Assembly (NCBI RefSeq): GCF_004365175.1
Contig: NZ_SOCE01000001.1
Span: forward strand, 5,551,098-5,615,097
Direction: 5' to 3'
Length of the DNA: 64,000 bases
Source of the DNA: Kribbella voronezhensis
GTDB taxonomy: Bacteria > Actinomycetota > Actinomycetes > Propionibacteriales > Kribbellaceae
Each line of letters begins with the position of its first letter. The first letter of the stretch is position 1. This document shows positions 59,334-64,000 of this stretch, one piece after another. The position numbers and the translations under genes are program-made. The notes beneath the pieces are model-generated. The model worked only from the letters and a program-made list of their open reading frames with translations, made no database searches and was not told the DNA's origin.

Positions 59334-59895
59334 CGCAGTTCCTCTCGTGGCGACTTCTGATGTCCACGAGATTAGCGAGCGCCCGGGCCAGCTGACTTCT
59401 TGAATCCTGACCGATTGCCGGCCATCCCGCACAGTACGCCGTGGTTGCCGCGGGCATCGAATACGCGGCGCCCCAGACCCCGTACGCCGAGTGCCTCGCC
59501 GGCCCCGAATTCCAACTCCTCCGCCTCAGTCGCTCGGTCGCACCGTCGGCCGCCCCCGTACTCTCCGCCACCGACGCACCGACGCACCGACGCACCGACG
59601 CACCCACGCACCGACGCGCCGACGACCGATGCGCCGACGATCGACGATCGACGCACGGACGCGCCGACGACCGACGCACGGAGGCGCCGACGCGCGGACG
59701 CGCTGACGATCGACGCTGGCCCCTCACCGGCACCCCTTCGCAGCCGCCTCGGTGGTTCTCGGCATTCGCCGCCATCCCGCCGATGAGCACAATCTGATGT
59801 TGGTCCGGCCAGGGTTTCGGTTCGGTCTTGTGGTGGGTACCAGATAGGCAGTTAGATGAGCCGCCCCGTCCGCCATTGTTTGTTGGGAGATATCG
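59334..59895. other. intergenic stretch with a degenerate 8-bp tandem repeat
   Basis: Open frames on both strands through here are translations of the repeat (Thr-Asp-Ala-Pro-type or Ser-Ala-Arg-type) and are not believed. The last 100 bp before 59896 probably hold the promoter of the small membrane protein. Confidence 0.6.
59570..59717 (+). repeat. degenerate tandem repeat of unit ACCGACGC
   Basis: Four perfect units (59570-59601), one with a single change, one more perfect (59610-59617), then about 100 bp of decayed GCCGACGA / GATCGACG-type copies. The unit is 8 bp, as in the repeat 1.5 kb upstream, but with a different sequence. Confidence 0.85.
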
Positions 59896-60072
59896 ATGTT
59901 CGCCATCATTGCCGCAGTGATTTTCGGGTTGGCACTGATTCTGGATTGGGCCGACGCGCACGTGAGTGACGCGTTCACTCCGCAGACGCTGCTGATGGCC
60001 GGACTGCTCTGCATCGCCTTGCATCTGGCCGGTCTCGGGACCTCTGGCCGTCGGTGGGGCCGCAGGCGCTGA
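59896..60072 (+). CDS. 58-residue small membrane protein
   Basis: GGGAGA lies 5 bp before the ATG. Two membrane helices (MFAIIAAVIFGLALILDWA and LLMAGLLCIALHLAGLG) are joined by a short acidic loop, and the C-terminus is basic (SGRRWGRRR). Similar two-helix proteins are common in actinobacteria without known function. Convergent with the GlxA-type regulator, only four bases apart. Confidence 0.7.
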   Translation: MFAIIAAVIFGLALILDWADAHVSDAFTPQTLLMAGLLCIALHLAGLGTSGRRWGRRR

Positions 60073-60076
60073 CCTG

Positions 60077-61000
60077 TCAGTCGCGGCCGGTGCGGAGGAT
60101 TCGGCGAAGCGTTTCTTCGCTGCCGATTCCGCTGCGCCGTGCTGCGGCACCGAGGGTTTCGCCGGCTTCGACCAACGCGAGCGCGGCCTCCCGGCGTACG
60201 GAGAGGACGTAGGCAGTCGGCGTCATTCCGGTCTGCGCTTTGAAGAGCCGGCTGAGGTGCCGTTCGCTCAACCCGGCCCGAGCTGCCATGCTCGCCAGGC
60301 TGTGATTGGTCCCAGGATCGGCCGCGATCTCGTCGCAGAGCAGGCGAAGGGGATCGCGGCGCGGTCGGGGAGTCCGTGCGGGGACGGACAGTTGCGGTTG
60401 TGCTCCACGCCGACGCATGAACACCACAAGGTCTTTGGCGATCTCATGCGCCACGACGTCACCGGCGTCCTCTTCGACGAGAGCCAGCGCAAGATCGATC
60501 CCCGCACTGACGCCGGCCGAGGTCAGTACCCGCCCGTCGCGCACATAGATCGACTCCTCGTCGACAGTCACGGTCGGAAAGCGCCGCCGAAGAGTGCCGA
60601 TGTGCCGCCAGTGGGTCGCGGCACGCTTCCCGTCCAGCAATCCGGCCTCGGCGAGTGCGAAAGCACCCGAGCAGACAGACGCGACCCGGCGTGCACCCGC
60701 GGCCAACTGAGCGATCGCAGCTTGCAGTGCAGCATCCGGACGTTCGTGCACCAGGCGCTCGCCGCCAGGAACAACCAGCGTGTCCACCGCCGACAAGGCA
60801 GCAGCATCAGCCTGTACGCCGATACGCAAGCCACCCGACGTCGTGATGTCCGCGCCACCCGGCGAGCACACCGTCACCCGGTGTCCCGTACCGAGCGCCG
60901 CAGCCACGTCGAAAACCTCTAACGGCCCAGTGAGGTCCAACAACCGAACCCCGTCGAACACCAGTACCGCAACCGCTATCTCGCGCCGCCCACTACTCAC
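60077..61000 (-). CDS. GlxA-family transcriptional regulator (DJ-1/PfpI + AraC)
   Basis: A 307-residue regulator. The N-terminal class I amidotransferase-like domain (about 1-170) has VFDGVRLLDLTGPLEVFDVA and VASVCSGAFALAEAGLLDGK, with cysteine at the usual nucleophile-elbow position. The C-terminal AraC domain reads SLASMAARAGLSERHLSRLF then FKAQTGMTPTAYVLSVRREA and a second helix-turn-helix ALVEAGETLGAAARRSGIGS. The GTG start is chosen because upstream sequence in the frame is repeat-derived. Target unknown. Confidence 0.87.
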   Translation of the reverse strand: MSSGRREIAVAVLVFDGVRLLDLTGPLEVFDVAAALGTGHRVTVCSPGGADITTSGGLRIGVQADAAALSAVDTLVVPGGERLVHERPDAALQAAIAQLAAGARRVASVCSGAFALAEAGLLDGKRAATHWRHIGTLRRRFPTVTVDEESIYVRDGRVLTSAGVSAGIDLALALVEEDAGDVVAHEIAKDLVVFMRRRGAQPQLSVPARTPRPRRDPLRLLCDEIAADPGTNHSLASMAARAGLSERHLSRLFKAQTGMTPTAYVLSVRREAALALVEAGETLGAAARRSGIGSEETLRRILRTGRD

Positions 61001-61320
61001 CCGGCCACTGTAGATCCGCTTGTCTGAGCAGTGCCCGCCTGGAGGCGTCGTCGGGCGTCCAAGTGGTCCACAGCATCCGCTCGCCGAAGAGGCTGCCCTA
61101 GAGGGTGTGCTGACTGCGATGCCGGTCCATCGCCCCATCGTCTCCATCGAGGTCTCCGCGTGCTGCGTCGACCAAGCGCTCCGCACCTTCAAGGTCTCGG
61201 CCTACTGCGTCGACCAAGCGCTCCGCACCTTCGAGGTCTCGGCCTACTGCCTCGACCAAGCGCTCGGCACCTTCAAAGTCACGCGGTACCGGATGCGGCA
61301 GCTCGGCCGCGTTGGCTTTC
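61001..61320. other. intergenic stretch with three 42-bp repeats
   Basis: Convergent-type gap between the GlxA start and the LysR stop. Frames of 92-116 residues exist on both strands because of the repeat; the minus-strand one (repeating DLEGAERLVDAVGR) overlaps the LysR C-terminus and has no ribosome site. I do not call a gene. Confidence 0.55.
61151..61276 (+). repeat. three tandem copies of a 42-bp unit
   Basis: Units 61151-61192, 61193-61234 and 61235-61276 share GCGTCGACCAAGCGCTCCGC-like cores with three to six differences between copies. The unit is 14 codons long, so an open frame is kept on both strands. Confidence 0.85.
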
Positions 61321-62211
61321 TCAGCGATGAAGTAAGTCGAGAAAGGCGCTGGTTGCCGGCGACGGGGTGAAGCCACTGGTGATCGCCGAGTAGACCTGGC
61401 GAGGTGGGATGTCGTCCGGATGAATCAACACCAGCTTGACGTCCCGCCGTACCGCATCGGCCGCCAGCGACGGCACCATCGTGATACCGATGCCCGCAGC
61501 AACGAACCCCTGCTTGGCCATCCAGTCCCGGGCGACGAACCCGATGTGCGGCTGAAAGCCGGTTCGCAGACAGGCGCTGATCAGTGTGTCCTCCGGGTTG
61601 GAACTCCCGGCGATCCATTCCTCGTCCCGAAGATCCGTCAGCCGTACCTGACGTCGTCCCGCGAGCCGATGGTCAGCAGGCAACGCGACGTACATGAAGT
61701 CGTCGCAGATCTTGCGCAGTTCGAACCCATCGAGATGCTGCCTCCCCGGGAAGCTCACCACCGCGACGTCGGCATCGCCCGCACCAAGAAGCGCCAGTAG
61801 CTCCCGAGTGAACCCTTCCCGCAGCGACACCGAAACTCCGGGGTGACGCTGCTGGAACGCCGCGACCGCATGCGGGACCAGTGCGGCGTCGGCAGTGGCG
61901 AAGGCAGCTACCCGTAACCGGCCCGTCGCCAGGTCGCGCAGGTCGGCGAGTTCTCGGCGCGCGGCATCCAGCCGATCGAGGACGGCCTGGGCGTGAGCGA
62001 GCAACCGATGGCCGGGCTCAGTAAGGCGTACTCCGCGCGGGAGGCGGTCGAACAATGCCGTACCGGCCTCTTCTTCAAGACTTGAAATTTGTCGCGAAAT
62101 CGCAGACTGGGTGTAGCCGAGCACCGGTGCGGCGGCGGTGAAGGAACCGAGGCGGGCGACTTCGACGAAGACGCGAAGGAGCGGGGTGGAGAAGTCATGC
62201 TGGACAGGCAT
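61321..62211 (-). CDS. LysR-family transcriptional regulator
   Basis: A 296-residue LysR protein. The helix-turn-helix is RVFVEVARLGSFTAAAPVLG, YTQSAISRQISSLEEEAGTA; the effector domain starts RLRVAAFATADAALVPHAVA and has the GIGITMVPSLA loop. It is divergent from the dehydrogenase gene with 58 bp between starts, the standard arrangement for a LysR regulator and its target. An upstream ATG at 62229 would add six residues; neither start has a strong ribosome site. Confidence 0.88.
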   Translation of the reverse strand: MPVQHDFSTPLLRVFVEVARLGSFTAAAPVLGYTQSAISRQISSLEEEAGTALFDRLPRGVRLTEPGHRLLAHAQAVLDRLDAARRELADLRDLATGRLRVAAFATADAALVPHAVAAFQQRHPGVSVSLREGFTRELLALLGAGDADVAVVSFPGRQHLDGFELRKICDDFMYVALPADHRLAGRRQVRLTDLRDEEWIAGSSNPEDTLISACLRTGFQPHIGFVARDWMAKQGFVAAGIGITMVPSLAADAVRRDVKLVLIHPDDIPPRQVYSAITSGFTPSPATSAFLDLLHR

Positions 62212-62269
62212 GGCTTCTATGCTAGACATTCGCTACTCACATCGGTCGAGCGTGGCTAGCGTTGCCGAC

Positions 62270-63064
62270 ATGGACAAGAACAGCAAGATCGCGTTCCTCG
62301 GACTCGGCTCGATGGGCGCGCCGATGGCGCGGCGGGTCGCCGCGGCCGGCTACCCGTTGACGGTGTGGAACCGCTCGCCCGGCCGAACCGAGGGTTTCGC
62401 TGCCGTCGCCGCTTCGCCGGCGGAGGCGGTACAGGATGCGGATGTCGTCGTGACCATGCTGGCCGACCCCGCCGCGGTGCGCGAGGTGGTTGCTTCCTTC
62501 ACGGCTAAGTTGAAGCCCGGCGCGGTACTGGTGGAGGCATCGACGATCGGACCGGCCGCAGTACAGGAAGTTGCAGACCTGCTGCCCGATGAGGTGACGC
62601 TGGTCGACGCACCCGTGATGGGGAGCATCGACCGGGCGGCGAGTGGGGAGCTGTCGCTGTTCGTGGGCGGCGACGCCGATGAGGTGATGCCGCTGCTCGA
62701 GGAGTTCGGCAGCGTCAACCGCACCGGCGCGGTGGGCACGGGCGCCGCGCTCAAACTCGTGATGATCAATGCTGTGGTCAACGGCGTGGCACTGATCGGC
62801 GAGGCTGTTGCCCTCGCGGACGCACTCGGCCTCCCGGAGGACCAGGTCAAGCGCGCGATGGCCGCATCACCTCTGGCCGGACTCGCCGGCCGGGCCTTCG
62901 CCGAGGGCGCCTATTTCCCGGTCCGCCTGGCCGCGAAGGACGTCGCGCTCGCCGTCGACGCCGCCGACCTTCCGATCGCCCGCGCTATCCACGACCGCCT
63001 CACGGCGTACCCCGATGCCGCAACCGAGGACCTCGGCCAGATCGTCAAGTACTTCAGAGCCTGA
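62270..63064 (+). CDS. NAD(P)-dependent beta-hydroxyacid dehydrogenase (HIBADH family)
   Basis: A 264-residue 6-phosphogluconate/3-hydroxyisobutyrate dehydrogenase-like protein. The cofactor loop is GLGSMGAPMARRV, the substrate loop DAPVMGSIDRAASGELSLFV and the catalytic lysine in GTGAALKLVMINAVVNG. It is slightly shorter than typical members (about 290). The divergent LysR gene is probably its regulator. Could reduce an imine or beta-keto acid; substrate unknown. Confidence 0.87.
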   Translation: MDKNSKIAFLGLGSMGAPMARRVAAAGYPLTVWNRSPGRTEGFAAVAASPAEAVQDADVVVTMLADPAAVREVVASFTAKLKPGAVLVEASTIGPAAVQEVADLLPDEVTLVDAPVMGSIDRAASGELSLFVGGDADEVMPLLEEFGSVNRTGAVGTGAALKLVMINAVVNGVALIGEAVALADALGLPEDQVKRAMAASPLAGLAGRAFAEGAYFPVRLAAKDVALAVDAADLPIARAIHDRLTAYPDAATEDLGQIVKYFRA

Positions 63065-63121
63065 ATCAAGCCTTCCACCGAAGCTCCGCGCGGTCGGTGG
63101 GAATCCACGGCTGGGAGAAGA

Positions 63122-63448
63122 TCAGCGGGTGACGGACATTTCGCCGAGTTCGGACCAGTCGGACTGCGGGACCTCGAAGTTGACGATCTTCGGGGTCGAG
63201 GCCAGGTAGGGCGGCAGCTTCTGCTGCGCCGCCTTGAAGTGGTCGGACTGGACGTGGGCTCCGCCGGCGTCGCCGTCGCGGAAGGCCTCGACCAGGACGT
63301 ACTCGTTCGGGTCGTCGAGCGACCGGGACCAGTCGAACCACAGGCAGCCGTCCTCGTTCCGCGTCGCGGCGGTGAAGTCGGCGGAGATCTCCGGCCAGTT
63401 GTCGGCGTGCTCAGGCAAGATCTGGAACTTGGCCGTAATGAAGATCAT
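63122..63448 (-). CDS. ABM-domain putative quinol monooxygenase
   Basis: A 108-residue ferredoxin-like ABM protein: MIFITAKFQILPEHADNWPE, then CLWFDWSRSLDDPNEYVLVE and DHFKAAQQKLPPYLAST. GGAGTTCC precedes the ATG. Related small proteins (YgiN/ActVA-Orf6-like) act on quinols or damaged quinones, or bind without catalysis. Probably a homodimer in the cytoplasm. Confidence 0.83.
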   Translation of the reverse strand: MIFITAKFQILPEHADNWPEISADFTAATRNEDGCLWFDWSRSLDDPNEYVLVEAFRDGDAGGAHVQSDHFKAAQQKLPPYLASTPKIVNFEVPQSDWSELGEMSVTR

Positions 63449-63570
63449 GACGGAACTCCTAGGCGACGATCGGATGCGACGGCTCGATGCTATCCACCGC
63501 CGGCGCCCCGGAGGTGTCACTTTGAGACACCGGTACTACGGGGCGCGGCGGGTGGTGGCGGCCGGGCGCA

Positions 63571-63783
63571 TCAAGCGGCCTGAGCAGCGGCGGTACGACG
63601 GTTCGCGCGGTTCTGCTGAGCCCAGACGGCGCGGCGGAGCTTGGCCTTGTCGGGGTACCCGGCGGCTCTGCCGATCTCGTACACGTCATGGCTGCGCATG
63701 TTGACCATCGCCGCGACGAACCACACCGGGTTCCCCTCGGCCAGCATGGTGACGATCATCTGACGGGTGGTGTTCTCGGACAT
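63571..63783 (-). CDS. small HTH-like protein of unknown function
   Basis: A 70-residue protein with AGGAGATCGAG before the ATG. MIVTMLAEGNPVWFVAAMVN then SHDVYEIGRAAGYPDKAKLR looks like a short helix-turn-helix, followed by a basic Arg/Asn/Ala tail (RANRRTAAAQAA). It could bind DNA but no family is recognised. Confidence 0.65.
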   Translation of the reverse strand: MSENTTRQMIVTMLAEGNPVWFVAAMVNMRSHDVYEIGRAAGYPDKAKLRRAVWAQQNRANRRTAAAQAA

Positions 63784-64000
63784 CTCGATCTCCTTGCCTG
63801 GTAGGTGCCTTCACTGATACGTCGGATCAGGCACCCCGATTTCGACAGGCTCAGAACAACTTTCTTACCCGTACTCCGTGCTCGCGCGAACTCCTCTACG
63901 CACAGCTACGACGACTACACGGCGCGACGAATCGCCCGCTGACGCACCCACCCTCGGCACCGACACGTCCACCACCAACCTGCCCCAGCAGGCGCCGGGA
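63784..64000. other. right-hand end, no gene seen
   Basis: The last 217 bp hold no credible open frame. They include the promoter region of the small HTH-like gene and a GGTGCCTTCACTGATACGTCGGATCAGGCACC inverted word (about 63807-63835). Confidence 0.5.

Noticed and set aside
59441..59797. Frames of 118-128 residues rich in Thr-Asp-Ala-Pro
   Set aside because: They are translations of the ACCGACGC tandem repeat and lack a ribosome site.
61098..61376. Minus-strand 92-residue frame with DLEGAERLVDAVGR repeats
   Set aside because: It overlaps the LysR coding end and lacks a ribosome site; kept only as a repeat observation.

Overview
The window is high-GC, densely coded DNA from an actinobacterium. 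It carries a WhiB-family regulator with an AT-hook, a mycoredoxin, an UvrD2-type helicase, UPF0182 and PPA1309-family proteins, MMPL and ECF41 proteins, and many GTACGCC-type words. The gene set and style fit Propionibacteriales/Nocardioidaceae, for example a Kribbella-like organism; that genus is an inference, not something the sequence proves.

Layout. 1-2.2 kb: the start of a LysR regulator (cut by the window edge) and a secreted tripeptidyl-aminopeptidase-like hydrolase. 2.3-10 kb: a conserved actinobacterial housekeeping/stress block of mycoredoxin, uvrD2, a whiB7-type gene with a long attenuator leader, Nudix hydrolase, two small zinc-ribbon proteins, an ABC1/UbiB kinase and a YgjP-like metallopeptidase. 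Its partner block lies at 40.7-48.1 kb: Nudix, DUF2342 protein, MoaE, YlbL-like PDZ-Lon protease, PPA1309 protein and UPF0182 membrane protein. In Mycobacterium tuberculosis the homologues of these two blocks are adjacent (Rv3193c-Rv3198A). Here about 30 kb lies between them.

The intervening DNA holds a 78-bp inverted repeat, an MMPL transporter, a YdeP-type molybdopterin oxidoreductase, a 3-hydroxybutyrate dehydrogenase / MHS transporter / PucR-type regulator operon, and a quinone oxidoreductase with a divergent HxlR regulator. At 20.6-40.5 kb are two tandem, paralogous type IV pilus operons. Each has, in the same order, a major pilin, an intercistronic hairpin, PilT, PilB, PilC, two pseudopilins, a large PilX-like surface protein and an orphan LuxR-type response regulator. 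A third regulator and one prepilin peptidase (opposite strand) sit between the copies. A MinD/CpaE-like ATPase starts copy 1 and a small DUF2064-like protein ends copy 2. The DNA ahead of both operons shares a 16-bp element, so the two systems may be co-regulated. No PilM, PilN, PilO or secretin gene is visible.

48-64 kb is ordinary accessory chromosome: a secreted protein, a two-domain GNAT, an initiator tRNA-Met with a strong terminator, and an ECF41 sigma locus with an SDR and an epimerase. The two ECF41-locus transcription units diverge from a 36-bp inverted repeat whose arms each look like an ECF41 promoter. After it come a membrane protein, an EEP-family hydrolase, an alpha/beta hydrolase, a flavin-dependent luciferase-like protein with an apparent pair of compensating frameshifts, several small proteins, a GlxA-type regulator, a LysR/dehydrogenase divergent pair, and three distinct short tandem repeats in the intergenic DNA.
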